From NCBI GenBank assembly GCA_016859345.1, contig CM029116.1, positions 632,001 through 696,000 of the forward strand: a DNA stretch of 64,000 nucleotides, given 5' to 3'. Made by a program: the position numbers and the translations under genes. Positions 39,355-50,748 of the stretch are shown here, piece by piece (the stretch's first letter is position 1; each line of letters opens with the position of its first letter). The notes under the pieces are model-generated. The model did no database searches. It saw only the letters and a list, made by a program, of their open reading frames with translations, and was not told the origin of the DNA. Source of the stretch: Istiophorus platypterus (taxonomy: Eukaryota; Chordata; Actinopteri; Istiophoriformes; Istiophoridae).

Positions 39355-39376
39355 TTATAAAGCCCCGCTGACGTCA
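39355..39376 (-). promoter_or_regulatory. sst1 core promoter: CRE and TATA box
   Basis: A consensus cAMP response element TGACGTCA (39369..39376) is followed after seven GC-rich bases by TTTATAA (39355..39361), about 65 bases before the ATG. The mammalian somatostatin promoter has the same CRE-then-TATA order, and CREB was characterised on it. Cyclic-AMP control of this gene is therefore likely. Confidence 0.85.
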
Positions 39377-40112
39377 CCGATAACTGTCTATGGAGGGGGG
39401 CGGGCGGGCTTGGGGGTGACTGATGATGATGATGATGATGATGATGTTTCCAGCGCCTCCCGCTTTAGTGAAATGATCCGTTTTCTGAAGCCTCTCTTTC
39501 CTTCCTGCTGCTCTACCTGTCTGTCCACCTGTCTGTCTGAGCCCTCTCATTAGAGTCTCCAAATATCTTGAGTGATTATAATCAGAACAGCATAAACAAA
39601 CATTCATCATTAAAACATGCAAATATTTTAAAATGCCACCAACAGCTAGAATTTAGATTTTGAGATATTTTCAAATATGCAGCAATAATGTTAGTATCTG
39701 TTCTTTTTTATTGCATTTATGTTTTTAAAATGTTCACTGATCAGATTATATCATTTTCTATTTAACTGTATTTTCCAGCTATCTTTTAATGGAAAAGACT
39801 TGAAGTTTGATAGATTCGTTTTATTTCTGATTTTATAATTTCTGTTTTCTTCGGATCATTTAGTTGCAGGAATAAAGGTTCGATTAATCAGTAACTACTC
39901 AGATTTAACGATTGATTATCAGGTTCAACGGCGGCAGCTAGAAGTGAAAATGAAAAATGGTCTTCAGTCGAGGTTTAGTCGTTTTCTATACAAATCGACT
40001 TTTAACTGAAGTGATCAAAGAAAAATTACTTTTCTGTCTAGGTGTCAAGGTTTAGTTTTTAAGTTTCACTGAAGGAATGTCGACCCCGACCGCGTCCCCG
40101 TCTGTGTCGCAC

Positions 40113-40258
40113 CTGTTTGGAGCCGAGCAGCGGGGTCCGGTGCAGCAGCAGGCGGAGTTTGGAGTCCCTCTGTGCGGCGGAGGAGCAGCTGATGGAGGCG
40201 GTGAGGAGAGGAGGAGCAGGAGGAGGCAGCGGGGGCGCGAGGAGGAGACCATCTTCAT
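40113..40258 (-). pseudogene. Second copy of sst1 exon 1, frameshifted
   Basis: Matches 39144..39290 but has lost one base in a C run of the signal-peptide region (minus strand). After the Leu run the frame changes to [10 protein letters not shown] and no longer reaches the propeptide. Donor and start codon are preserved. If real, a transcript spliced from this exon to exon 2 would not encode the hormone in frame; if an artefact, it is an uncorrected sequence of the same exon. Confidence 0.85.
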
Positions 40259-40322
40259 CAGCTGTCTGTCTGCAGGTTTGCGGGTCGGCGGATCTTCTGG
40301 GTCTGTCCCATCAGAGCGGCTC

Positions 40323-40344
40323 TTATAAAGCCCCGCTGACGTCA
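40323..40344 (-). promoter_or_regulatory. Second copy of the sst1 CRE and TATA box
   Basis: TGACGTCA (40337..40344) and TTTATAA (40323..40329), identical to the first copy and 968 bases from it. It may form a second promoter for sst1 if the duplication is genuine. Confidence 0.75.
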
Positions 40345-41392
40345 CCGATAACTGTCTATGGAGGGGGGCGGGCGGGCTTGGGGGTGACTGATGATGATGA
40401 TGATGATGATGATGTTTCCAGCGCCTCCCGCTTTAGTGAAATGATCCGTTTTCTGAAGCCTCTCTTTCCTTCCTGCTGCTCTGTTGACAGAGGTTCCCAG
40501 CCTGAGGCTCGCGCCCCCCAGAGGGCCGTGTCATTCATTTCTCAGCCTCCCCAGGTCGGTTTCTGTCCATTTGTACTGTTGGTGTTCAGCAGATACCTTA
40601 AAGGACGAATCTCATTTTCCTGCGTTTTCCTCCTGATGTTTTACACAGATGTTAAATCAACACTGTTTTCCCTCCTGGGAAGTGTGGCTCAGGTACTGCT
40701 GACATTCATGATGGACTCTTGTTGTCCATTAGGTTCACACACACACACGCACACACACACACTGTTCTCATACCTGTCAGACCAACACACACATACAATC
40801 ATCTGAGGACAGAAAAAAATGGTTGTTAACAAAATTCAGAAATGTTGGCTGAAATGAATATGACTGAAATAAAATTCTACCTCATGTTGGTTGTGGCGAC
40901 TAGTCCTCCGGGAGAATTCCCAGAATTCCCGATGGCCAGTCTGCACCTGTCGTCCACTATCAGTTCTCCATCGATATTTGTTTGACATTTTTATTTAAAC
41001 ACGCTGACGCTGCTTTACCATCAGTGGGCTCTCAGGTTGGTCACATCAAGGCAGCATCAGAGATTTCAACAAACCTGCCAGATTTTAAAAATATCTCTAA
41101 AGAAATCAGCTGGATGTTCTGAGTCTCTGTGGTTGTATGTTGTAGCTTTTGGGGGTTTGAGTCTCTTTATGGTTGTTTGTTGTCTCTTTGTGGTTGTTTG
41201 TTGTCTCTTTGCGCTCACTTCAACTTCTCCATCCATTTCTGACTCAAACTGCTGACAAACGTCACATGTTCAGCGAAGCATCAGCTATTTTTAAATAATT
41301 TCCGAGGTGAGAACCATCACAACACTGACGACAGCTGTTGGTCACATCGGCATGTCGTCGTTCTGCTGCCTGCAGGTCTGTGTCTACCCGCT

Positions 41393-41393
<1 letters not shown>

Positions 41394-41453
<60 letters not shown>
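41394..41453. repeat. (CA)n microsatellite
   Basis: About 30 pure units. Confidence 0.95.
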
Positions 41454-41455
<2 letters not shown>

Positions 41456-41808
41456 CTGAATGGATATTAATTCTTGTACCTTTGCTTGCAGGTGCCTCCA
41501 CAGCTGCTTGTTGTTTTTCCTTCTCTTCACTTACGGTGAAATGAGCATGTAGATACACTCCAGGTGTAGCTGCTGATAGTGGCGGCATTCAGGCCTCCAG
41601 CCACAGGAAACCCAGAGCGGTGATGTCGTCCCCAAAGAGTGGACTCACCGCCGCCGACACTCAAACGCTGAGGGGAAGCGAAGAGCCTCTGAAGCTGTGA
41701 TCAGACGGAGAGAGGACAGAAGCTTCGCGTGGACTCTGAGTCCCAGTCTCTCCGCTCTGTCTGCGTTCAGCCCGGGTGTCCACCAGGTCTCAGAACTGAG
41801 CAGAAAGT

Positions 41809-41893
41809 CAACAACAACAAAAACCACAACAACAACAACAATACTACTACTACCACCACCACCACCACTACTACTACTACTACTTATAATAAT
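41809..41893. repeat. (AAC)n-(CTA/CCA)n compound microsatellite
   Basis: CAA units pass into CTA, CCA and again CTA units. Confidence 0.92.
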
Positions 41894-42343
41894 AAAATGG
41901 CCAAAATTGATTGTATGGATCCACATTGAGAACAGTGGGTTACAGATTTTCCCAGGAACCCGTAAGGTTTGGGATTCCCAGAGAACAACAGGGAGACTAG
42001 ACTCAGGTCTAGTTCTAGACCTAGTTCATAGAGTTTGGTTCTGGTCAACAGACTGAGGTTCTGTTCAGTATTCTTTTGTCATAGACTGTAGGATCTGGGT
42101 TTTATCATCTAAGTCTGGTTTTACCAACTGCAGTTTAATTCTAGTCAGTCGAGTCTGGTTTTGGTTCTGGACCTCCGCGTATGTCTCTGTGCTGGTTTAA
42201 TCTGCTCCTGTCGAGCTCATAATCTTCAGTCTCTGTTGAATCTGTGGGAGTCTCAGTAATGAACCAGTTAAACTATTGGAGCAAGCAGTTTCCTGCTGTT
42301 ACACTGCAAACACCAATCACAGCTCGGCTCTGTGAGCACGACA

Positions 42344-42346
42344 ACA

Positions 42347-42404
<58 letters not shown>
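42344..42404. repeat. (CA)n microsatellite at left edge of dispersed repeat A
   Basis: About 28 units directly before the gttacacatccatcag start of the dispersed repeat. Confidence 0.93.
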
Positions 42405-42407
<3 letters not shown>

Positions 42408-42522
42408 ACACATCCATCAGACCTACTGCACCATCAACACATGACAGTGTAATGGCCCAACAAGTCGGGTCAGTTTGATTTTTACACCATGAAACTCAAG
42501 ATCCTTCTATTTCTTTTGCTGA

Positions 42523-42571
<49 letters not shown>

Positions 42572-42600
42572 ATTACATCTTGGTTTGTGTAACGTACACA
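42404..42600. repeat. Dispersed repeat, copy A
   Basis: About 190 bases matching 49718..49892 in direct orientation (shared words include catccatcagacctactgc and tgacagtgtaatgg). In this copy the internal TTA run has grown to about 16 units and a CA tract starts at its end. Confidence 0.85.
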
Positions 42601-42610
42601 CACACACCCA

Positions 42611-42647
<37 letters not shown>

Positions 42648-42652
42648 ACACA

Positions 42653-42696
<44 letters not shown>

Positions 42697-42723
42697 ACAC
42701 ACACACACATACACACACATACA
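42521..42723. repeat. (TTA)n followed by compound (CA)n
   Basis: About 16 TTA units inside the dispersed repeat, then about 130 bases of interrupted CA from 42594. Confidence 0.93.
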
Positions 42724-45342
42724 CCATCTATCTCCTTAATTTCTTTTTTTTCCTTCAGCTTTTTAATTTTCACAACAACAAACTCCTCCACACACGAACG
42801 CCTCGCTGTTTCCATCATATTTGGGAAACGTTCTGGCTGCAGGAAGCGATTTTCACTCGGGTTATGAGAACCAGCAGTGTGGATCAACCAATCGAACGCC
42901 AGTGAAAGAGGCAGCAGCCCTGCTCTGAGATTGGCTGAACCGTTTTGTCCGTAGGACACGTCACGGACGAGACGGACGAGTCAGGGGCTGCAGTGCCTGG
43001 TCGTCTCCAAGGTGTTTGAGGTGAATCACCCGGAGTCCATCTTCAGCTGTTTTACTCTGGTGACCTTTAGAGGTCATCACCAGCCTGAGCATCACACCTG
43101 AAACATGTCTGCGCAGCCTCTACACAAATCAGCGTCCAGGTGTGGACCAGGTGACGCTAGATGTGGAAAAAGAAACGCGAAAAAGTGAAAACCACAGCCT
43201 ATGGTTGATGTTGATGAAGGATCATTAAAAAATAAAATACTTCCATCACACAGCTTCTTGCCTCCGACAGACACAAAGGCCACATCCGTTGACACGCCTG
43301 ATAACCGAGGCATCATCGCCGTCGCTACCTGAATCCCTGGGACCAGCGCGGCCCGTCCTCAGCTGCGGGGATCTGTCATGTGATCTGTGGCTCCGAGTCT
43401 TCAGCCGTCAGGTGGCTAACGGCCGATGACAGGACACATTTCACACCTGTCCAACTCTGTTACCACGGAAACAACTGTCGGGATCCCAGTGGTGGCTCCC
43501 GTCCTAAAGCTGATCGGTTCAGCCTGTCGATCAGCTTTAGAGGACAACGGACAGAGGGACGGAGACATTGATGAGATTCAACCAGTCAAAGTCCTGGTTC
43601 CTCCCGGAACCAATCAGACACATTAACGGTGTCAGTCAGTGCGGCACACGAACCCCGGACCAATGTGATCGGCCTGTGGCACCACGTCCATGTTCCGGGA
43701 TGGAATAACACATATACACACCTCCAGCCAGAGCACAGCCAAAAATAGAGAAATATATTCAGAAAAGACAAAGGTATCGAAAAGGTTTAAATGAAGACTC
43801 CATCTCTGATCAAATCGAGCATGAGCTTTGTTCCTGACACAAAGTGGAGCAGAGAATAAAGGGAGGGACACTCACTTCATAGTATTCACATCTCCACAGT
43901 TCACCTCCAGGACAGAGTCTCCTCTGACCTCAGACAATCTGACTCTTTATTATTCATAACCTTAAATAAACAATAAGATCTTTGTTTTTGCTTTTGCCTG
44001 GTGTTTTTTTGCCCATGTTTGTTCGGCTCTGACACATTTTCTATCTATTATTATTTCTGTCAATCAGATATTTAAATAAAAATCCAATTTATATTACATT
44101 TTCAAAACATTTTAAAATATTTTTTGCTTGATATTAATTTGCTTTTAAATGTGGTTTTTAAGCGACATTTTAAGGCTTTTCTTTAGCTCATGGAAAGCGC
44201 TTTGTGCCTTAAGAGTTTTACAAATAAAATTCCCTTGTAAGAGAAGAATTAAATTATGAAACTCTGGTCTTGTCCTGTGTCCTGTGTCTGCAGCCCCCCC
44301 TGGTCTGTGCACACTGCATCTAGAGTTTGTCTACATGAGAAAAACTAGTCAGCAGCTCACACCAAATAATGAAGTTAGATGTTTTTCAGTGCTGTTGTTT
44401 TGTCTTTAATAAAAAATATCCTTTTATTTGATCTGTCACGACATCTTGAAATATAAAACCCATTTATTTCAGCCACTGTGGAGACGTGTCTCCATCAGTC
44501 TGAGCCATCAGTTCTGGTTCTGTGATGAAATCAGTCATAGATGGGCCTGAAACAAACAAAGCTACTTCTCCCTTCTCCACTCAGTATCTGTCCTGGAGCT
44601 CTTGGTCATATTACATGATCTTCCTCAGCAGAAAGGTAGATGTTTCAGTTTGCAGATGAAAATCCAGATGTCTACAGATCAATGAATTTTGTTTTAGAGG
44701 GTTTGGTGTAAAAAATGTAGCTGAGTTAGCCACAAGCTAATATTACCACAAAATCCAAATGAGTAAAAGCTAGCTGTTTGCATGAGCCGGCTAGCTTTCT
44801 TACCTTGTCTCTGGGTTTCCTCGCAGGTCGACGTCCTCACGGGAGAAATGATGTGAAATCGCAAGTTCAACGCAGTGTACGAGAAGTGACACAGGTCAAG
44901 TTTTTAGGTTTTATTTGAGTTTTAGAGTTTGTTGGAGTTTTAGAGCTTGTTTGAGTTTTTGTTTTCAGGCATTTGTTTGAGTTTTTTCATTCGTTTTGAA
45001 CACACACACTCATTCCTTGCACACACTCGGCTGACCTGTGTTCGATCCCAGGGCCCACGGGTAGAGATCGGCGTCATTCTCCACTGGACCATCTTCAGCA
45101 CTGATCAATGCGCCGTCTGAACAGGTGACCACTGCTGCACACGAACAGGTGACTCACCTTCATCCCCCTGAGGGTTTCAGATCCTCAGTCGGATCAGAAT
45201 CTGACTCAGACAAGAACTGAAGTGAAACGTGCACCTGTAGACTCAAATGATACCTTCTGAAAAAGTCTCTTCTGATAAAACCGATTACTGAGTCTGTATC
45301 ACCAGTGTTGTTCTGGTGTTTATCGTGGGTGTCCAGTTGTCA

Positions 45343-45410
45343 CTGTGGCCTGGTCGGTTAAGATGCTCAACAAGTGGGCAATATGGTGCTGGTTCAAATC
45401 CAACAGGGGC
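45343..45410 (+). repeat. tRNA-like element 1 (Pol III A and B boxes)
   Basis: A-box-like TGGCCTGGTCGG near the start and a B-box GGTTCAAATCC at 45391..45401. The T-arm pairs at four of five positions but no acceptor stem pairs, so it is not a functional tRNA gene. It aligns along its length with the element at 45642. A tRNA-derived SINE head or tRNA pseudogene is likely. Confidence 0.45.
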
Positions 45411-45641
45411 TGTTGTCTCATATCACCTGTTTTGTTTTAACTTTCAATTAAAGGCAAAAGACCCCAAACCAACAACTTTCTAACTCTTCCCAAAATCCTC
45501 CCTGAAATGTTCCCAAACTGTTTGAGCCCTCAGAAGGTCCTCGAGCTTTTCCCAGATCTCCAGGACTTCTGACAGCCTTGACAAACACCAACATGCCTGT
45601 GTATGTGTATGTAACTGAGTGTCAGAAACCACACGCGGGTC

Positions 45642-45712
45642 CTGTGGTCCAGTGGAATCAGGTGCTTGACAGGTAACTGACGGGTTGCTGGTTCAAGTCC
45701 AGCCTGTTCTTT
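45642..45712 (+). repeat. tRNA-like element 2 (Pol III A and B boxes)
   Basis: A-box-like TGGTCCAGTGG, a perfect five-pair T-arm around B-box GGTTCAAGTCC (45690..45700), and a T5 run at 45714..45718 that could end Pol III transcription. The acceptor stem does not pair. Related to the element 300 bases upstream. Confidence 0.5.
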
Positions 45713-46078
45713 GTTTTTCTATCTTAAGAGGTAGAGGAGAAGAAGTGAATCACAGTCGCAGCAGCTCCATTAGAAATCTCAGACAATTAAACAATAGATT
45801 GAATAAAGTATGAGGAAGGGACAGTTAAAGAAAGAAGAAAGCAAGTGGAGCCTGTCCCTCCTCACCTGTCCACCAGAGGGCACCATAGTCTACCTGTCCT
45901 CCTCACTCACCAGCTCTTGGTTTTTCCTCATCACACACACACACCTGCTCAGTGGCTGCAGTCTCTGTCAATGTGTTGTAGCCACTCTGCCGTTACCTGC
46001 TGTCAGACCGGGTTCACCTGTCTGGACTTGAATCCTGATTGGACAGATTCACAGTCTGTGGTTGTGATCGATCATCCT

Positions 46079-46400
46079 CTGCTCCACCTTCTCCCTGTGT
46101 CTCTGGGTCTGCATCACCGCCTCTGGGACCTTGGACCTAGGACCTGCACTATGATCAGAGACGGACCAGACTCTGTAGTCCAGGATCAGGAAGAATGGTG
46201 TTCCTGGTTAGAGGTCTCTGAGAAGTTTTTCTTTATCGACTGCTCCACCTTCTCCCTGTGTCTCTGGGTCTGCATCACCGCCTCTGGGACCTTGGACCTA
46301 GGACCTGCACTATGATCAGAGACGGACCAGACTCTGTAGTCCAGGATCAGGAAGAATGGTGTTCCTGGTTAGAGGTCTCTGAGAAGTTTTTCTTTATCGA
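46079..46400. repeat. Perfect 161-bp tandem duplication
   Basis: Unit 1 is 46079..46239 and unit 2 is 46240..46400. Both begin ctgctccaccttctccctg and end ctttatcga, and I found no difference between them. No gene or repeat family was recognised inside. Confidence 0.95.
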
Positions 46401-46864
46401 GACCAGAACCATTGCAGAACCTAAACAGAACCATAAATCGGCTCAGAAGCACGAGTCTGCGAAGGAAGCACCTCAGCACCTCTACAAGTGTAATGGACCC
46501 ACGGACTAATGTGTCACTGTGACATCAGAGCTTACCTGCAGCTCACCTGTCAGTGTGACATGCTGCCGCTGATTAAATGACTCACACTGACAAACGCTGG
46601 ACTCGCTGTGGCTGATTTAGCCTCAATGTCCCGGATACAACGACCTGGACCTAACCAGCCCCCAACCTGCTCTGATTAATAAGATATGTAATATAAATAT
46701 AGACGAATGTACGTTTACACAGTGATTGAGTTAAAGAAGACACATCGACCTTTGACCTCATTAGCCTGCGCTGTTCCTGCTTTGACAAGATGAAGAGGGT
46801 GTTTATCCTCCAGTGTCCAAAGTGCTTTAAAATGCTCCTCTCATTCAGACTCACACACTGATGG

Positions 46865-46865
<1 letters not shown>

Positions 46866-46906
<41 letters not shown>

Positions 46907-46913
46907 TGTGTGT

Positions 46914-46976
<63 letters not shown>

Positions 46977-47044
46977 TTGTGTGTGTGGTGTGTGGTGTGT
47001 GGTGTGTGAGTGGGTGTATGGGTGTGTGGGTGTGTGTGGGGTGT
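46866..47044. repeat. Compound (TG)n microsatellite
   Basis: About 180 bases of TG with regular GG interruptions. Confidence 0.95.
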
Positions 47045-47189
47045 GTCATGCTGTGCAGCAGTGTGTGTCCTCATTACTTCTCGTCCATTAACTGAAACAC
47101 AACTGAGAATCAACATCAGCTGATTTACATCACACAGAAAAGAACCAATCAGGGATCTGGATTCTTCTCTAATGCTTCATCCTGCCTTT

Positions 47190-47880
47190 GTCTCCTTGGT
47201 TCCTCTCTTGTTTCTGCCTCTTTTTCTGTTTCCCCTCCTTGTCTCCTCCTCTTGTCCCTTTTAGATCACTGATTGAATCCTCTGTCTCTTCTCCTTCCTC
47301 CTTGTCTCCTCTCCTCGCTCCTCATCTCTTTGCCTCCCTCCTTGTTCCCTTCCCTCCACCATTCTCTCTTTTCTCCTCTATCCTCTCCTTGTTTCCTCTT
47401 TCTTTGTCTCCTTGTCCCCTTCTTTTTTCCTCTCCTTCTCTCCTCCTTTGGTGTTTCCTCCGTCCCTGCTTCCTCTCTTGCCCCCTCTTTTCTCTCTCTT
47501 TGCTTCCTCTTTCCTTGTTTCTTTGTGTCCTCTCTCCACCTTGTCTTCTCCTCTCTTTCCTCCTTTCTTTCCTCTACTCTCATTTCTCCTTCTCTTCTTG
47601 TGTCCTCCCAATTGCCTCCTCTCTCCTTTCCTTGTTACCTCTTCACTCAACGACCCCCTCTTGTTTCCTCCCTCCTCCTCGTCTCCTGCAACCTCTGTTT
47701 TCTTATCTCCTCTCTTTGTCTCCTCAGCTCCTATCCTCTCCTTCTTCTCCTTTTCTCCTTCTGTCTTTCTCTTGTTTCATCTCCTCTTCTCCCTCGTCTC
47801 CTCTCTCCTTGTTTTCTCTCCTCCCTCCTTATCCTTGATCTCTCCACTTGTCTCTTTCCTTAGATCACTGACAGAGTCTT
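47190..47880. repeat. Pyrimidine-rich tract of CTCCTTS words
   Basis: Roughly 690 bases of C/T-biased sequence with recurring tctcctctc and ttgtctcct. Long Ser/Leu/Pro frames are compositional. Confidence 0.85.
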
Positions 47881-48359
47881 TAACTTCCTGTCAGGAGGAT
47901 AGTCTCTCTCTGTCTGTCTGTCTAAACAGCTTTCCTAGAATCCTGCTGGGTTGGCAGCAGGGGGTCACATGGTGTGTGCTGACCTGCTAATCATGTGGAT
48001 GAGGTGAATCAGTGTGTGTGTGTGTGTGTATGTGTGTTTGTTTGTTTGTGTGTGTGTGTGCGCACGTTTGATAGACACTCACCCGCTGTGTCTCTGCTCA
48101 TTGATTAGTCCGGATTGAGGGACACATTCACCTCCAGCCGTGCGTTTGATTGGTCGGCCCACGGCGGGGTGTTGGTGTGACACAGAGCATCTTGCTGCCC
48201 CCCCTACTCGACCTTCCAACCCATTAAAGGAGCATTACGAACATATTTACATGTTTATCAGAGAGGACGGAGGAGGGAGCGGCCGAGGCCGAGGACAAAG
48301 ACACAGAGATCGGAGAGAGGAAACATGAAGAGAGCCCGAAACAGGGCTGATGTGGTTCT

Positions 48360-48600
48360 GTTCACTGGTCCTGGTTCTGCCAGCTGAGTTCTGAACAGTC
48401 TGTAGTCCATTAGGAGGTTTTTGGCCCAGACAAGTAACAAACTGTTGCAGTCATCAAGGTGTGAAGAAATAAAAGCCTGTAGAAATGTCTCTGTGTCATT
48501 AAGAGTGAGGAAAGATCGGATCTTTGAAATATTTCTGAGATGGATAAAATACGATTGTAGAACCAGTTCGACCACAGTCCGACCCCTGGCCCCTGAGAAG
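48360..48600 (-). mobile_element. LINE reverse-transcriptase fragment (L2/CR1-like)
   Basis: The minus strand encodes IHLRNISKIRSFL, NDTETFLQAFISSHLDDCNSL, which matches the C-terminal part of the reverse transcriptase of L2/CR1-type LINEs (typical form HLRNIAKIRP...AFISSRLDYCNSLL). The highly conserved region is only about 60 residues and diverges at both ends. It is a dead fragment. Confidence 0.7.
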
Positions 48601-49498
48601 CTCTACCAGACCAGTCTGGGTCCGGGGCCTTGCTTTAGGTCACCACTGCTCTCACAGATTTACTGGACCTGTTAGTTTTGACCTGAAGACGTCGTGTTTT
48701 TTGGTCCGAGGAGAATCCAGACCTAGTTCGGAGCAGAAACCGACAGGGACTCAGTGCTCAGTCGGTCCCGAATGATGAGACGCCGCCATTTTACAGAACA
48801 TGCATCTTCTGGTGAAACAGCAGCAAAACCTTGACATAAGAAAGTGAGTCTCTGTTCTCTCAAAGAGCCTTTTCTCTTCTCCAGGAAATTAAAATGTCTC
48901 AAAATCTATATTTGCTTTTATCTGATGCAACAAAGTGTCAAAAAGTTTAAACACTGAACACAGCTGCTCTTTCTAGATAACTGATGTATGACATGTTTCT
49001 CAGAGTAATAACTACATGGCGTCTGGTTGGACGCAAACAGCAAACAGCCGTTGAGTTTCTCTTTATCAAAAACATCATCAGACCTGGAACCAGCTCCTGA
49101 GCAGGTTTCCAGACCTGCCGCTCTGTGTCGGTGTACAGGGGAAGGTGAGACCATGAAATGGACCCAGCTGGTTCGGGTTCGGACTCTGAAACTGTCAGAC
49201 CTGATCCACGCAGATCAAGTCACTGTTACGAAGAAATCGCTGGTAATTTGATTAATTGATTAAAATAAACTGAAATGGTGATCACACTTACATGGTTCAC
49301 GTTTAAAGAATGGGTTCATATTTGGGTTCAATATTTGCCCCAGGGTCTCCCCAGCAGGTTATTTTGGCTCTGTAATAAGTATAATCATATAAGAACTGTA
49401 TTAATTTGATGCAGCCCCACAAGCTGAATAAGGTCTGTTTTTATTTTTGTTTCCCATCCTCAGCTGTCTCTAGGTTCCTGCAGAGCTGAGTGAATATC

Positions 49499-49500
<2 letters not shown>

Positions 49501-49541
<41 letters not shown>
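49501..49541. repeat. (TG)n microsatellite
   Basis: About 20 units. Confidence 0.95.
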
Positions 49542-49667
49542 CCCATCAGACAGCCTGGACCAACAGTAACGTGATTTAGTGTGACGGCAGCAGGAATCAG
49601 ACCTCATCGGTCTGTCACTAACTTTTAAATTTGTTCTTTAACTGTTTCCAATCATTTACAGGAAAAC

Positions 49668-49719
49668 ACACACGCACAAACACACACACACAAACACACA
49701 CAAACACATACACACACAC
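49668..49719. repeat. (CA)n microsatellite at left edge of dispersed repeat B
   Basis: Interrupted CA tract directly before the repeat. Confidence 0.9.
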
Positions 49720-49892
49720 AGTTGCACATCCATCAGACCTACTGCACCATCAACACATGACAGTGTAATGGCACAACAAGTCGGGTCGGTTTGATTTTTA
49801 CACCCTGAAACCCAAGATTCCTCTCTTTCTTTTGCTGATTATATTATGATTATTATTATTAACTTTAAATCTTGGTATGTGTAACGTACACA
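49718..49892. repeat. Dispersed repeat, copy B
   Basis: Direct-repeat partner of 42404..42600, roughly 90 percent alike by eye. It keeps only a short TTA run and no CA expansion at its right end, but is likewise preceded by a CA tract. Family unknown. Confidence 0.85.
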
Positions 49893-50461
49893 ACTATGTC
49901 GTAACTAATGAGACACTGGTTGTTTATGGAGGCTCAATTAAGATTATTCCACTGGATTAACTTGGCCTGTTGCTGAGCTAAATTGGTTATTATTAAATCA
50001 TTGACTGTTATTAATATAAGTTATGCTTAACACCTGAGTTGTGTTCTCAGGTGACCTGGGTTTCTTTGAAGGGTGACAGATGGGAGTGTGGATGTTGAAA
50101 CAGAGAGAGAAAAGTTTGACATGTTTGGTTGGTTGTTGGTGTTGACGAACAATAAATGAAACCAGCTTAGGGGCCAGAGAACCAGAGCTTCACCAGGTGA
50201 GTTTACACCTGAAGAAAACGTGAATGAAGCGATGGAAGCAGGTGGAACAACCCTCCAGTCGCCACCACAGAAGAAGAAGAGGACTCGGCAAGACGAGGTC
50301 GTTAAAAGAACTGGAGATGAAGCTTGGCCGATGGAGAACCACGTGGAGAACGTGATGAAGATCAGACGTTTCTGTTGGTTACATGTGTTAGTGTGAGGAA
50401 GGCTCTGCTCTCCTCGTCATCGCTCCGCACAGATCTGATGGTTCCCTCTCTTTTTTTTGCT

Positions 50462-50477
50462 GGGGGGGGGGGGGGGG
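50462..50477. repeat. G16 homopolymer
   Basis: Sixteen consecutive G; length is uncertain in most sequencing data. Confidence 0.9.
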
Positions 50478-50701
50478 TGTCTCCTACACCTGATTGTTAC
50501 TGTAGGGACGAACGTGGACTGTGTCCAGGGCCTGAGGCTCAGGGACAAACAGCGTCGGGATAGAAGCTGCGATGATAATGACGACGGTGACTCAGTGCTT
50601 TGCTGAAGGGCTCCTCAGCAGGAATCATTCGTCACCCTGGAAACACAGAGAGACTGTAACCAACCAGCTGACTGGGTGAGATAACACACACAAATACGCG
50701 C

Positions 50702-50704
<3 letters not shown>

Positions 50705-50744
<40 letters not shown>
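50705..50744. repeat. (AC)n microsatellite
   Basis: About 20 units. Confidence 0.95.

Positions 50745-50748
<4 letters not shown>

Larger units (their letters stand above)
38544..39514. repeat. Tandem unit 1 (971 bp) with sst1 promoter and exon 1
   Basis: Head-to-tail with the unit at 39515..40482. It includes part of the sst1 intron, exon 1, TATA, CRE and a (GAT)n tract. The repeat boundary is sharp: the end of this unit (cttcctgctgctct) joins directly to the start of the next (acctgtctgtccacc). Confidence 0.95.
39515..40482. repeat. Tandem unit 2 (968 bp), copy of sst1 promoter and exon 1
   Basis: Nearly identical to 38544..39514. Reading the two side by side I found only five differences. 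All are single-base changes in homopolymer length (three T runs, one A run, one G run), with no substitution. Unique sequence resumes after 40482. Confidence 0.95.
40483..45342. other. Intergenic DNA between sst1 and the tRNA-like pair
   Basis: CA and TTA tracts and one dispersed repeat copy; no gene recognised. Confidence 0.55.

Noticed and set aside
45036..45050. B-box-like tgttcgatccc
   Set aside because: No A box or tRNA fold around it.
47188..47990. Overlapping long Ser/Leu/Pro frames
   Set aside because: Compositional effect of a pyrimidine-rich tract.
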